From assembly GCA_964517355.1 (NCBI GenBank), contig CAZFCK010000001.1, positions 1-59,805 of the forward strand: a DNA stretch of 59,805 bases. The letters run 5' to 3'. This DNA comes from CAZFCK01 sp964517355 (lineage in GTDB: Bacteria > Desulfobacterota > Desulfovibrionia > Desulfovibrionales > Desulfovibrionaceae). Positions 33,527 to 42,530 of this stretch are shown piece by piece. The position numbers and the translations under genes were made by a program. The notes beneath the pieces were generated by a model, which saw only the letters and a program-made list of their open reading frames with translations, was not told the DNA's origin and made no database searches. Each line of letters starts with the position of its first letter. The stretch's first letter is position 1.

Positions 33527-35356
33527 CTAGCGAATTTCACAGGTGGAGTGCCGCGGCAGCAAAATCCGGAATCTGGCGCCCCCTTTGGCTGGGGTATCCA
33601 CCGTAATTGTGCCGCCGTGTTGTCCCACAATGATGGAATGAGCAATTGCCAATCCTTGTCCACTCCCTTTGCCAACGTCTTTTGTTGTGAAAAAGGGATC
33701 GAATATTTTATCCCGCAGTGATTCGGGCACCCCCGGGCCGCTGTCCTGGACGCTGACTATCACATGGTCAGCGTCGCTGCTGGTGGATACTTCGATGCTG
33801 GCGCGTTTGCCGTGTGCCGTTGACGCTGCCTCTTCGTTGGCTTGGGCCGCGTTGAGCAGGACGTTGAGCAATACCTGGCCCAGTTCGCCCCCCCATGCCG
33901 GAACGAGGGGCAAATCTTTTTCAAGATCCAAAACGACTTTGGAGTGGTGTTTCCATTCGTTTGTCCCGACAGTCACGGCGTTGCGGATAATGCTGTTCAC
34001 ATCGACCAGATCCATGGGGAGTCCCGCCATGCGGCCGGGGTGGGAGAGTTGCTTCATCGCCTGTACGATGGCGGCGATCTGTTCGATGCCTTTGCTGGAA
34101 TTATCCAAAGCCAAAGGAATTTCGTGCAAAAGATAATCCAGATCCATGTTTTTTTCCATCATCGCCAAAGACGCCGCCGCATGTTTATGATCCAAGCTTT
34201 CGGTGGCTTCATATAATCCGAAGCGTAACTCGCGATATTTTAGCACAAGTTTCGCGATGTCGGAAAACGCATCTTGTAAAAATTTAATATTGAAACCTAT
34301 ATAATGAATAGGCGTATTTATCTCGTGCGCCATTCCGGCAGCCAGGCGGCCGATGGATTGCATCTTCTGCTCGTGGGCCTGCCGGAGTTCCTGGGTTCTG
34401 GCGCTGGTGATGTCGCGGGCCAGCAACAAGACGCTGCCGCCTTGCACAGGGTAAAACGTGAGACCGAGCAGGCCGTCATCGCCTTTGGGGCGCACATAAT
34501 GCAGATCGTCAAGGCGTTGCGGTTCTGAACTGTTGCGGCAGGCGGCCAGGATGTCGCGGACTTGCCTCTTGTTCCAGGTGATATCCAAGGTGTCCAGGGA
34601 GTGGCCTAGGGTGGCGGATTGCTTAAATCCGAAAGCTTGTTGAGCGCTTTCGTTCCAATGCGTGATGCGGTTGTTTTCGTCCACAAGAACGAGAATGGCC
34701 GTGATGGCGGAAAGAATGGCGGCCATGTCGCGATGCGCTTGTTCTAAGGCCTGTTCAGCGGTTTTGCGCGCGGTATCGTTTCGCGCCACTCCAAGAATGC
34801 CTTTGAAATTTCCCGTGCTGTCGTACAAAGGCGTGGTCACGGTCTCCGCCCAGATCACGGAACCGTCCTTGCAACGTAATTGCTGGTTCCATGTTTTCGT
34901 ATGCTTCTGGCTCTCTCCCTTTTTCGGGTTTCTGCGTTCATTCATGGCTTGGACAATACCCGAATGGGAAGCTTCATGCAGTATGTCGAAAAGGGACATG
35001 CCCAGCGCCTCCTCCGGGGTATAGCCGATGAGACGTTCAACTGCCGGGCTGATATACGTATAATGAAAGTGTTCGTCGGTAGTGAAGATGACATCGGCCG
35101 AGTGTTCGGCCAGCAGGCGGTATTTGCGTTCACTCTCCTCCAATCTGCCAACGGGTTGTTTAGTGTACCGGAGGCGTTTTGCGGCTCTTGTTAAGCGAGG
35201 GGGCTGAACATGCGTATCCGGTACCGCGCCTTCTTGGGATCTATGCGGAGCGGAAACGGTTCTTTTGAGCCCACGAGTTTTTCCAAAAGAGGAGGCTGTG
35301 GCCCGTACCGGGCAACGGCGCCGTTTTTGCGCTCGGCGTTTTGAAATGGAATGCAT
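33527..35356 (-). CDS. PAS-domain sensor histidine kinase
   Basis: 609 residues from ATG 35356, behind GGAGAG; the N-terminal 70 residues are very basic (SKRRAQKRRR). Two PAS domains follow (SERKYRLLAEHSADVIFTTD, then GVARNDTARK; and DMAAILSAITAILVLVDENN, then LLLARDITSAR). The kinase core has the H-box GMAHEINTPIHYIGFN (H344), N-box GQVLLNVLLNAAQANEEA, G1 DSGPGVP, F-box DPFFTTK and G2 GSGQGLAIAHSI. No membrane segment. It heads a three-gene group with a receiver-HD and a receiver-TPR protein and is the likely phosphodonor for the receiver. The signal is unknown. Confidence 0.92.
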   Translation of the reverse strand: MHSISKRRAQKRRRCPVRATASSFGKTRGLKRTVSAPHRSQEGAVPDTHVQPPRLTRAAKRLRYTKQPVGRLEESERKYRLLAEHSADVIFTTDEHFHYTYISPAVERLIGYTPEEALGMSLFDILHEASHSGIVQAMNERRNPKKGESQKHTKTWNQQLRCKDGSVIWAETVTTPLYDSTGNFKGILGVARNDTARKTAEQALEQAHRDMAAILSAITAILVLVDENNRITHWNESAQQAFGFKQSATLGHSLDTLDITWNKRQVRDILAACRNSSEPQRLDDLHYVRPKGDDGLLGLTFYPVQGGSVLLLARDITSARTQELRQAHEQKMQSIGRLAAGMAHEINTPIHYIGFNIKFLQDAFSDIAKLVLKYRELRFGLYEATESLDHKHAAASLAMMEKNMDLDYLLHEIPLALDNSSKGIEQIAAIVQAMKQLSHPGRMAGLPMDLVDVNSIIRNAVTVGTNEWKHHSKVVLDLEKDLPLVPAWGGELGQVLLNVLLNAAQANEEAASTAHGKRASIEVSTSSDADHVIVSVQDSGPGVPESLRDKIFDPFFTTKDVGKGSGQGLAIAHSIIVGQHGGTITVDTPAKGGARFRILLPRHSTCEIR

Positions 35357-35562
35357 GGAACTCTCCCCATCCGGCAATTGAAAGTACCTTTGGTGATAAT
35401 ACGCTTTTTGGAAATAGTGTGAAACCATCGAGTTCAGAGTGCGACTACGCGGCCGAGATCGTCATCGAGGGGTGGAAAGGGGCTTTCCAGCGGGAATCCT
35501 GGCGCCGTTGTACCAGTCCATAGGGCGTATAAGGGCTGTTTCTTGGTTTTTCAGGCGAAAAA

Positions 35563-35594
35563 AGTCCCCACTTTTGGCTGCAAAAGCGGGGACT
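35563..35594 (-). terminator. Intrinsic terminator after the nitronate-monooxygenase-like gene
   Basis: On the minus strand AGTCCCCGCTTTT pairs with AAAAGTGGGGACT around GCAGCC and runs into TTTTTTCG. It starts about 30 bases after the stop codon at 35624. Confidence 0.88.
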
Positions 35595-35623
35595 CTACGC
35601 GCATGTCAATGGCTGTTCAATGA

Positions 35624-36748
35624 TCAGACGCATTCCGTGAGTGTCAGAGCGCTGAATTTCGATTTGATGGATTCAACGCAACGTTCGTATTCTTCCACAA
35701 GACTATCCATGAGTTCACGCACTGAGACGATGCGTTCGATACGATAAGCGTTGCTCCCTGCGAAATTCAACGCGCTGGCCATGATGCCGTGTTTTGCGTT
35801 GACCAGTGCGCGAGTGATGCAATAGGGCGCCTTTTTGCTGTCGCAACCTTTCAGACAATGGAAGGGGCATCCGAACGGCTTTTTTTGCCCCTGTGAGACC
35901 TCGTCGAGAAATTGATTGCGCAGGGCGCGCCCCGGCAGTCCCACAGGGCTCTGGACGATGACCAAATCATCCTTTTTCGCATTGACGTAGGATTGCTTGA
36001 AGTTTGGGTGCGCATCGCATTCATGGGTGGCGACGAAGCGGGTGCCCATTTGCACTCCTGCCGCCCCCAGATTGAGATATTTATGGATATCTTCACCCGT
36101 ATAAACGCCGCCTGCGGCGATGACGGGAATATCTTTGCCCGCGGACAGGGCGAAAGGGCGAACGGCTTCGACTACTGCGGGAACAGTGCGTTCCAGACTG
36201 CAGGTGTCGGTGTCCAGCTCTTCGGGCTTATAGCCGAGATGCCCCCCGGCCATGGGGCCTTCGACCACTATGGCGTCGGGAACCCTGTCATGACGAGAAA
36301 GCCAACGTTTGCAGATGATGCTCGCGGCGCGCACCGAGGACACGATAGGAGCGAGCAGGGGCGTATTCTCCCCTTTGCCGACAAATTTGGGTAATTCCAG
36401 AGGCAGTCCGGCGCCTGAAAAAATGACGTCCACACCTTCTTCCACGGCAACGGCGACCATCTGGGCATAGTTGGTCAGGGCTGTCATGATGTTGACGCCG
36501 AAAATGCCGTCGGTTTTTTCCCGGGTAAGGTTGATCTGTTTGCGAAAGGCGCGTGAATTGGCCTCTACATAGTTTTTGCCGAAATCAGGTTCGTCACACC
36601 CGATGCCCGCAGTGGCAATGACGCCGATGCCTCCGGCATTTGCCACGGCTGCGGCCAGTCCTGAAAGGGAGATGCCGATGCCCATTCCTCCCTGGATGAT
36701 AGGCAAAGAGGCTTTGAGGTTTCCTATGGTAAGACTTGGTAATGACAT
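35624..36748 (-). CDS. Nitronate monooxygenase / NPD-family flavoprotein
   Basis: About 374 residues from ATG 36748, behind AGAGGAA. It is a TIM-barrel FMN protein of the 2-nitropropane dioxygenase type: PIIQGGMGIGISLSGLAAAV, GGIGVIATAGIG, then FGVNIMTALTNY, GPMAGGHLGYK (catalytic His of GGHLG), PVIAAGGVYTGEDIHKYL and AAGVQMGTRFVATHE. Near the C-terminus is a cysteine cluster (CPFHCLKGCDSKKAPYC) with spacing that could bind a metal or FeS centre. In anaerobes the family includes enoyl-reductase-like and uncharacterised oxidoreductases, so the substrate is uncertain. It is a single-gene unit with its own terminator. Confidence 0.88.
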   Translation of the reverse strand: MSLPSLTIGNLKASLPIIQGGMGIGISLSGLAAAVANAGGIGVIATAGIGCDEPDFGKNYVEANSRAFRKQINLTREKTDGIFGVNIMTALTNYAQMVAVAVEEGVDVIFSGAGLPLELPKFVGKGENTPLLAPIVSSVRAASIICKRWLSRHDRVPDAIVVEGPMAGGHLGYKPEELDTDTCSLERTVPAVVEAVRPFALSAGKDIPVIAAGGVYTGEDIHKYLNLGAAGVQMGTRFVATHECDAHPNFKQSYVNAKKDDLVIVQSPVGLPGRALRNQFLDEVSQGQKKPFGCPFHCLKGCDSKKAPYCITRALVNAKHGIMASALNFAGSNAYRIERIVSVRELMDSLVEEYERCVESIKSKFSALTLTECV

Positions 36749-37555
36749 AGTGTGGTTCCTCTTGCGGGCAACACGTCGAACTACATGGCAGCATACCACA
36801 ATGACGTGTACCGCGGTGTAATAAATAGGAAAGTGTGACCATGGTACAGGCGGGTAGCGGGAAGGTCAGCTTCGCTCTTAACCTGCCGTTGTTTTTTTGT
36901 AATTAATGGGAGCGGAAAAATACTGCCCGTTCCCGCGGCATTCGCCGCAAGCCCCGCCACTGGCGTGACCTTGATTATAACCCACTGCGGAAATTTATAA
37001 AAAAATACCGCACCGAGTATAATTTTACGGGTTTGTATGCCACGCTGGGGGATCAAGCATGTCTTTGCCCTGGACTTGGTAGCCTATTTCACTATGGATC
37101 GCAAAAGATAATCCTACGTTGCCGAATATTTCCGCGGAATGATCCCCTTGGTTAACATTCTGAAAAAATGAAGAAGTTTTATCCCATCATGCCTGCGGGG
37201 CTTGGTTCTTCCGAATCATTGCAGAATTGTAACGAAAGAGGGAGCATCTCCGCAAGGCCGGAGTGAATCCATGGAGAGGGGCTTGGTGTCGCAACGTGAG
37301 GTCTGACATGGGGCACAAGGTCTGCTCCGGCAGTGAGGGGCTTTCACTTCGTGTTCCCCCTGCTCGTGAGCAACTAACGAAAATGGAAGGAGAGGGGAGG
37401 GGGAGGATTACACGGGGGTCTTGACCTGGAATGATCAATAATCATTTTAAGAAGATCCTCATCAGAGACCCGGGAATCCTAAAAGTTGAAACAAATTTAT
37501 TATTTAAAATGAATAGGTTGTAATGCATGTTTCATTTTTTTTTCAAGAGCCCCCC
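36749..37555. other. Intergenic region upstream of groESL
   Basis: About 800 bases between divergent genes. It holds the second GCGGCATTCGCCGC repeat (36910-36995). Open frames at 36781-37056 and 37187-37438 lack start signals and recognisable sequence. Nothing else is seen before the groESL promoter. Confidence 0.55.
36910..36995 (+). repeat. GCGGCATTCGCCGC repeat, copy 2
   Basis: Same order of blocks as 29794-29880: GAGCGGAAAA, CCGCGGCATTCGCCGC, GCCCCGCC, TGGCGTGACCTT and TATAACCCACTGC. The inner GCGGC/GCCGC forms a short hairpin. Confidence 0.75.
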
Positions 37556-37583
37556 TTGCCATCATGAAAATGATGCGTATATT
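37556..37583 (+). promoter_or_regulatory. Sigma-70-type promoter of groES-groEL
   Basis: TTGCCA at 37556-37561 and TATATT at 37578-37583 are separated by 16 bases; each hexamer matches the consensus at five of six positions. Transcription would start near 37590, just before the CIRCE element. Confidence 0.75.
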
Positions 37584-37600
37584 TCGCTCTCGGATTTGTG

Positions 37601-37627
37601 CTAGCACTCTCTGTGTGTGAGTGCTAA
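37601..37627 (+). promoter_or_regulatory. CIRCE operator (HrcA binding site)
   Basis: CTAGCACTC, nine bases, then GAGTGCTAA. This is the CIRCE inverted repeat (TTAGCACTC-N9-GAGTGCTAA) with one mismatch in the first base of the left arm. It lies 39 bases before the groES start and in the predicted 5' leader, so groESL should be repressed by HrcA and induced by heat. Confidence 0.95.
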
Positions 37628-37666
37628 CAATTTTAAAATAAAACGTACCCTGAAACGGGAGGAACC

Positions 37667-37957
37667 ATGAAACTGAAACCGTTGCATGATCGCGTACTGT
37701 TGAAGCGGCTTGAGGAAGAGGACGTCACCAAAGGTGGCATCATTATCCCTGACAGCGCCAAAGAAAAACCCATCAAGGGTTCCGTTGTTGCTGTGGGTCC
37801 GGGTAAAGCGGGAGATGACGGCAAGGTGCAGCCTTTGAACGTGAAAGAGGGCGACACGGTATTGTATTCCAAATATGCCGGCACCGAAATCAAGGTCGAT
37901 GGCGTTGAACACCTTGTGTTGCGTGAAGACGACATCCTGGCCATCATTGAAGATTAA
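37667..37957 (+). CDS. groES: Co-chaperonin GroES
   Basis: 96 residues, the usual length, starting behind GGGAGG. It shows the family start (MKLKPLHDRVLLKRLEEEDV), the mobile loop (TKGGIIIPDSAKEKPIKGSV), the roof-loop region, and the end EHLVLREDDILAIIED. Seven copies cap the GroEL ring during ATP-driven folding in the cytoplasm. It forms an operon with groEL, 49 bases downstream, under the CIRCE operator. Confidence 0.98.
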   Translation: MKLKPLHDRVLLKRLEEEDVTKGGIIIPDSAKEKPIKGSVVAVGPGKAGDDGKVQPLNVKEGDTVLYSKYAGTEIKVDGVEHLVLREDDILAIIED

Positions 37958-38006
37958 TTATTTCCGCCAATAAAAGCAAAAGCCGATATACAGGAGGACT
38001 CACCTC

Positions 38007-39647
38007 ATGGCTGCTAAAGAAATTCTTTTCGACGCCAAAGGCCGCGAGCGCTTGAAACGCGGCGTAGACAAACTTGCCAACGCTGTAAAAGTGACTCTTG
38101 GACCCAAGGGCCGCAATGTCGTTATCGATAAAAGCTTTGGTTCCCCCATCATCACGAAAGACGGTGTGACCGTTGCCAAAGAGATCGAGCTGGAAGACAA
38201 GTTCGAGAACATGGGCGCTCAGATGGTCAAGGAAGTTGCCTCCAAGACTTCCGACGTTGCCGGTGACGGCACCACCACCGCCACTATTCTTGCGCAGTCC
38301 GTTTTCAACGAAGGCGTGAAGCTGGTTGCAGCGGGACGCAATCCCATGGCGATCAAACGCGGCATCGACAAAGCCGTTGAGGCCATGGTTGCCGAACTTT
38401 CCAATATCACGAAACCTACCCGCGACCAGAAGGAAATCGCCCAGGTGGGCACCATTTCCGCCAACAACGACGCCACCATCGGCAACATCATCGCCGAAGC
38501 CATGAATAAGGTGGGCAAAGAGGGCGTTATCACCGTGGAAGAGGCCAAAGGCCTTGAGACCACCCTGGACGTGGTTGAAGGCATGCAGTTCGATCGCGGC
38601 TACCTCTCCCCCTACTTTGTGACCGATCCTGAAAAGATGGTTTGCGAGATGGATGAGCCCCTCATCCTGATCAACGAAAAGAAAGTTTCCAATATGAAGG
38701 AACTGCTGCCCGTGCTGGAGCAGGTCGCCAAAATGGGACGCCCCTTGGTGATTATCGCCGAAGACGTGGAAGGCGAGGCTCTGGCCACCCTAGTGGTGAA
38801 CAAACTGCGCGGCACCCTGCAGGTCGTGGCTGTGAAGGCCCCCGGCTTTGGCGATCGCCGCAAGGCCATGCTGCAGGATATCGCCATTCTCACCGGCGGC
38901 ACTTGTGTTTCCGAAGACCTGGGCATCAAGCTTGAGAATTTGACCGCCAAGGATCTGGGCAGCGCCAAGCGCATCGTCATTGACAAGGAAAACACCACCA
39001 TCGTCGACGGCGCTGGTTCCGGTGAAGACATCAAGGCCCGTGTGAAGCAGATCCGCGCTCAGATCGACGAAACCACCAGCGACTACGACCGTGAAAAGCT
39101 GCAGGAGCGTTTGGCCAAAATCGTTGGCGGCGTTGCGGTGATCAATGTCGGCGCTGCTACCGAGACTGAGATGAAGGAGAAAAAGGCCCGCGTGGAAGAC
39201 GCCCTGAACGCTACGCGCGCAGCCGTGGAAGAAGGCATCGTGCCTGGCGGCGGCGTTACTCTGGTGCGTGCGGCCGCGGTGCTCGACAAGCTGGTAGGCA
39301 GCGACGACGATGAAGTGGCGGGCATCAGCCTGGTGCGCCGCGCCGCGGAAGAGCCCCTGCGTATGATTTCTGGAAACGCCGGTTTTGAGGGCGCCATTGT
39401 TCTGGAAAAGGTTCGCGGCGGTAAAGACGGTTTTGGCTTCAACGCCGCCACCGGTGAATATGAAGACCTGATCGCCGCCGGTGTCATCGATCCCAAAAAG
39501 GTGACCCGTATTGCCTTGCAGAATGCGGCCAGCGTGGCCGGTCTGTTGCTGACCACCGAGTGCTCCATCGCTGAAAAGCCTGAAGAAAAGAAAGATATGC
39601 CTCCCATGCCCGGCGGTGGTATGGGCGGTATGGGCGGTATGTACTAA
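38007..39647 (+). CDS. groEL: Chaperonin GroEL
   Basis: 546 residues, full length, with AGGAGG before the start. ATP-site residues are in VTLGPKGRNVVIDKSFGSP and the DGTTTA segment (GDGTTTATILAQSV); the apical domain, LTA-type linkers and the equatorial NAASVAGLLLTTE are intact. It ends in the flexible GGM tail (PGGGMGGMGGMY). It forms the double-ring chamber that folds cytoplasmic proteins together with GroES. Codon use is noticeably more biased (GCC, CTG, AAG) than in neighbours, as expected for a highly expressed gene. Two terminators follow. Confidence 0.99.
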   Translation: MAAKEILFDAKGRERLKRGVDKLANAVKVTLGPKGRNVVIDKSFGSPIITKDGVTVAKEIELEDKFENMGAQMVKEVASKTSDVAGDGTTTATILAQSVFNEGVKLVAAGRNPMAIKRGIDKAVEAMVAELSNITKPTRDQKEIAQVGTISANNDATIGNIIAEAMNKVGKEGVITVEEAKGLETTLDVVEGMQFDRGYLSPYFVTDPEKMVCEMDEPLILINEKKVSNMKELLPVLEQVAKMGRPLVIIAEDVEGEALATLVVNKLRGTLQVVAVKAPGFGDRRKAMLQDIAILTGGTCVSEDLGIKLENLTAKDLGSAKRIVIDKENTTIVDGAGSGEDIKARVKQIRAQIDETTSDYDREKLQERLAKIVGGVAVINVGAATETEMKEKKARVEDALNATRAAVEEGIVPGGGVTLVRAAAVLDKLVGSDDDEVAGISLVRRAAEEPLRMISGNAGFEGAIVLEKVRGGKDGFGFNAATGEYEDLIAAGVIDPKKVTRIALQNAASVAGLLLTTECSIAEKPEEKKDMPPMPGGGMGGMGGMY

Positions 39648-39678
39648 ATCGTCCGTCCTCGCTCCAGATAGATCTAAG

Positions 39679-39713
39679 AGACCGGGCTGCGTGTCAGCCC
39701 GGTCTTATTTTTT
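39679..39713 (+). terminator. First terminator of groES-groEL
   Basis: AGACCGGGCT pairs perfectly with AGCCCGGTCT around GCGTGTC and runs into TATTTTTT, 31 bases after the groEL stop. Confidence 0.92.
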
Positions 39714-39730
39714 GGCTTGTCTTGTACAAG

Positions 39731-39776
39731 CGCATCCCGGAAATAAGAGGCTCTTGTTTCCGGGATGCGTATTTTT
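39731..39776 (+). terminator. Second, tandem terminator
   Basis: CGCATCCCGGAAA pairs perfectly with TTTCCGGGATGCG (13 bp) around a 13-base loop, followed by TATTTTTT. It follows the first terminator closely and would block read-through into the minus-strand permease gene. Confidence 0.9.
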
Positions 39777-39849
39777 TAAAAGAGGTTACTCTGGGCTATA
39801 ACAGCTCTGTTGATGACTCGATGTCCGGGAAGCCGCATCACGAGGTGCG

Positions 39850-40632
39850 TTATAGAATTTTCATAAATAAGTGCTTTTGCCTTTCAAAAAAAGCCGAACC
39901 AAGGATAATGAGCGCCAAGGCAAGGATGAATAGTGTAAAAAGATATGTAAAGTCTGGAATTTTATTGTTTAAATAAATATCACGATAGGCAGTGTTGAAG
40001 AAAACGAGAGGATTACAGATGAATAGTTGTTTTGACCACAAAGGGAGTTTGTGGCTATCCATTACCAGTGACGGCGGATAAAAGACAGCCGAAACATACA
40101 TTAACAATCTAAATACGGGGGAGAGGATTTTGTGAAAATCAGGGAAGTAAATATTGAGTATTGCGAAAAAGAATCCTAATCCTTGTATCAATAGTAATTG
40201 TACAAGCAAGATTGAAGGAAGAATGGGGAGCAATGTGAAGTTTATTTTGGGTGAGATGAATGCTAAAATCAAAAATCCAATGAGCATAAAAAAAGCATTG
40301 ATAAGTATTGGAGCTGTAATAAACAGGGAACATGGAAGATTTGTTTTTTCAATAAAGACCTTGGATCGAGAAAGAGATGTCGTCACATGAGATAGTGATT
40401 TTGTGGTAAATTGTAATGATAATATTCCCAGAAGAAGAAATATATGGTAATGCTCAGTCCCTCTGTGAAAAATGTAGACGAAGACGATATAGAAGACTGC
40501 CATGGTGAGAAGAGGGTCCAGGATAAGCCAAAGATATCCCAAGTACGTGTCAGTTATCGTAGTTTTTGTTTCAATCCACACTTGTAAGAGAAGAATGCGG
40601 TAATGTGTAAAACAATCAATAAACCATTGCAT
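39850..40632 (-). CDS. ABC-2 glycan export permease (Wzm-like)
   Basis: 260 residues with six hydrophobic segments. The N-terminal interface helix (LLLQVWIETKTTITDTYLGY, then LWLILDPLLTMAVFYIVFVY) and the end (NPLVFFNTAYRDIYLNN) match the Wzm/KpsM/TagG type. It should be the channel partner of the Wzt-like ATPase encoded at 42531-44318 and export a finished or growing glycan across the inner membrane. The gene is clearly richer in A+T than its neighbours, suggesting recent acquisition. An SGNH gene on the other strand separates it from the ATPase gene, which is unusual for Wzm-Wzt pairs. Confidence 0.88.
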   Translation of the reverse strand: MQWFIDCFTHYRILLLQVWIETKTTITDTYLGYLWLILDPLLTMAVFYIVFVYIFHRGTEHYHIFLLLGILSLQFTTKSLSHVTTSLSRSKVFIEKTNLPCSLFITAPILINAFFMLIGFLILAFISPKINFTLLPILPSILLVQLLLIQGLGFFFAILNIYFPDFHKILSPVFRLLMYVSAVFYPPSLVMDSHKLPLWSKQLFICNPLVFFNTAYRDIYLNNKIPDFTYLFTLFILALALIILGSAFFERQKHLFMKIL

Positions 40633-41223
40633 GATGATTAACCCGGTTAGAAATTATGATTATGCAGCAACTTCGCAACGGTCACGAAGAAACGCTCTCG
40701 CCTGATAACTTGCCGGATAACTGGGTGTGTTCGTTATCGAACTGCAGTACATGCCGGGGCGTTCCAAAGTGAAGTGGCAACTCGACTAGCATAGAATTTT
40801 ATAAATTAAAAATTCCATAAGGTAAGCTAATTACTAAAAGGCAAGCCCGGGGAAAGAAACCATTAGCCAGCCGAGAATTCCACAGTGCAAAAGATGCTGG
40901 CTATGCAAGACTGAATCGATTAATTAACCGTATTTATTAGATAACGTTATCGGACATTGCCAAAGGGGGCTATTGCTACACTCCCTTCTCTTCTGCGACA
41001 ATAGCCCGAAGCGGCGCACAGGAGCAACATCCTTCGCCAAATTGACGATAACTATCTGTAATTATGTAATTTTTAAATTTTAACGCTGTAATGGAGTTTT
41101 CATCCGCAGCTCAGCCGCCTGGCGTTCTGATAACTCATCAACCACCGCGATGAATCAGGATAAGAAATGCAAATGCCGCACGCCGTTGTACACCGGTAAC
41201 TGAATGCGTTGAGAGGAGGTTTG
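40633..41223. other. AT-rich intergenic region with a hairpin and gene remnants
   Basis: 591 bases between divergent genes. A short frame at 40662-40772 encodes about 36 residues ending in LPDNWVCSLSNCSTC, which looks like the second half of a rubredoxin but lacks the rest. A hairpin lies at 40967-41007. The SGNH gene has its ribosome binding site at the right end. Confidence 0.45.
40967..41007 (+). other. Hairpin upstream of the SGNH gene
   Basis: GGGCTATTG pairs perfectly with CAATAGCCC around a pyrimidine-rich 23-base loop. No T run follows, so it is not an obvious terminator. Confidence 0.4.
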
Positions 41224-42456
41224 ATGACTTGGAAGAAGGTTGTTCGCGATGTCGTTCTTGTGTTGTTGATCACCGCCGTTTTTGCTGCGGGGGGTAATAT
41301 GCTTCTCAATGCATATTTCATTGCAGCAACTCGTAAGGCGAAGGAGGTGGCGTCAACCAGGGGGGTATATCGATACCGCGTGGAAAATTATGACGGCGTT
41401 CCCTGGGCGAAGCAGTTTTTCGCGGAATACGACAGCTTGAAAACGCACTTTAAATCATACGTTTGTTACAGGAGAAATCCTTTTTCGGGCCAAACGATAC
41501 ACATCGACAAACAAGGATATCGTTACGATCCGGAAGCCAAGCCTTGTTCCGCGAAAAAAGAGGAGGTGTGGTTTTTCGGAGGCTCCACCACCTGGGGAGT
41601 AGGCGTGAGAGACGCCCTGACCATGCCGCTTTACTTCCAGAAAATGAATCCAAAGTATTGTGTCCGGAATCTTGGGGAGACGGCGTATAGAAGCAGGCAG
41701 GAGCTTGCCTTGTTGATAAATTTGCTTTTTACGGAAAAAAGAAAGCCAGCCGTCGTCGTATTCTATGATGGAGTCAATGACTGCTATTACAGCGTTAAAA
41801 ATAGAGCGGTCAATATGTCTACACCCTATGAGCGGATTTTCAACAAAAGACTTGAAGAGTCAGATAAATATAAAAATATTGAGGAGATGGATAATTATTG
41901 GGCTTTGGTTCGTGACATTGCTCTGCAAGGTGCCAAGTATCTTTTTACGGATGGGTTTCTTGCCTTGTGGCAGAAAATGCGTCTGGGGGCTCATGTCGTT
42001 GAGGATGAAGACCTCGCTGCCGAAAAGACACGGACGTTGAAGGACATTTTTGAAGAATGCCAGCTTCCTGAAAGAGAACGAAAATTGATCCGGTTGGGCG
42101 TCAACGAACAACTCTATGTTTACAATCTTGCATATGAACTCTGCAAAAAACATGGCATTCGGTTGGTGGTATTACTCCAACCCAATGCTTGGATAGGAAA
42201 TCCAAAGCGGGATCACATCATTCAAGATTTATCCGCACGACCTGAGTGTCTGGCCGAGGTCTACAGGCAGTATTATGCGGCATTAAGGGAAAAGGCGGCA
42301 ACACTCCCTTATTTTTATGATATTTCAAATGCTTTTGATTCCGATGAGGCCATCTTGATCGATATGTGCCATACTTCGGCAAATGGAAACAAGATTATCG
42401 CCTCAGAAGTATCTAAAATAATTAATAAAACTGAGCGCGTCAAAGATAAAATGTGA
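41224..42456 (+). CDS. Membrane-anchored SGNH-fold hydrolase-like protein
   Basis: 410 residues from ATG 41224, behind GAGGAGG. An N-terminal membrane anchor (VVLVLLITAVFAAGGNMLLN) is followed by a domain with SGNH-type blocks: VWFFGGSTTWGVGVRDALTM (nucleophile Ser in GGST), LGETAYRSRQ (Gly), VVFYDGVNDCYY (Asn) and LIDMCHTSANGNKIIA (Asp and His). In glycan loci such proteins add or remove acetyl groups, as in AlgX/AlgJ-like or PatB-like enzymes. The active site should face the periplasm. Its position between the permease and ATPase genes of the glycan exporter supports a role in modifying the exported polymer. Confidence 0.82.
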   Translation: MTWKKVVRDVVLVLLITAVFAAGGNMLLNAYFIAATRKAKEVASTRGVYRYRVENYDGVPWAKQFFAEYDSLKTHFKSYVCYRRNPFSGQTIHIDKQGYRYDPEAKPCSAKKEEVWFFGGSTTWGVGVRDALTMPLYFQKMNPKYCVRNLGETAYRSRQELALLINLLFTEKRKPAVVVFYDGVNDCYYSVKNRAVNMSTPYERIFNKRLEESDKYKNIEEMDNYWALVRDIALQGAKYLFTDGFLALWQKMRLGAHVVEDEDLAAEKTRTLKDIFEECQLPERERKLIRLGVNEQLYVYNLAYELCKKHGIRLVVLLQPNAWIGNPKRDHIIQDLSARPECLAEVYRQYYAALREKAATLPYFYDISNAFDSDEAILIDMCHTSANGNKIIASEVSKIINKTERVKDKM

Positions 42457-42530
42457 TAGATATGGTCTCTGATTCGGCTTCAACAGAGTGTGCCCTTGCC
42501 GCTCCGTGGAAGAGTGCGAAAGGCGAAGCC

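Noticed and set aside
37187..37438. Minus-strand frame of 83 codons upstream of groES
   Set aside because: Low-complexity composition, no start signal, no family match.
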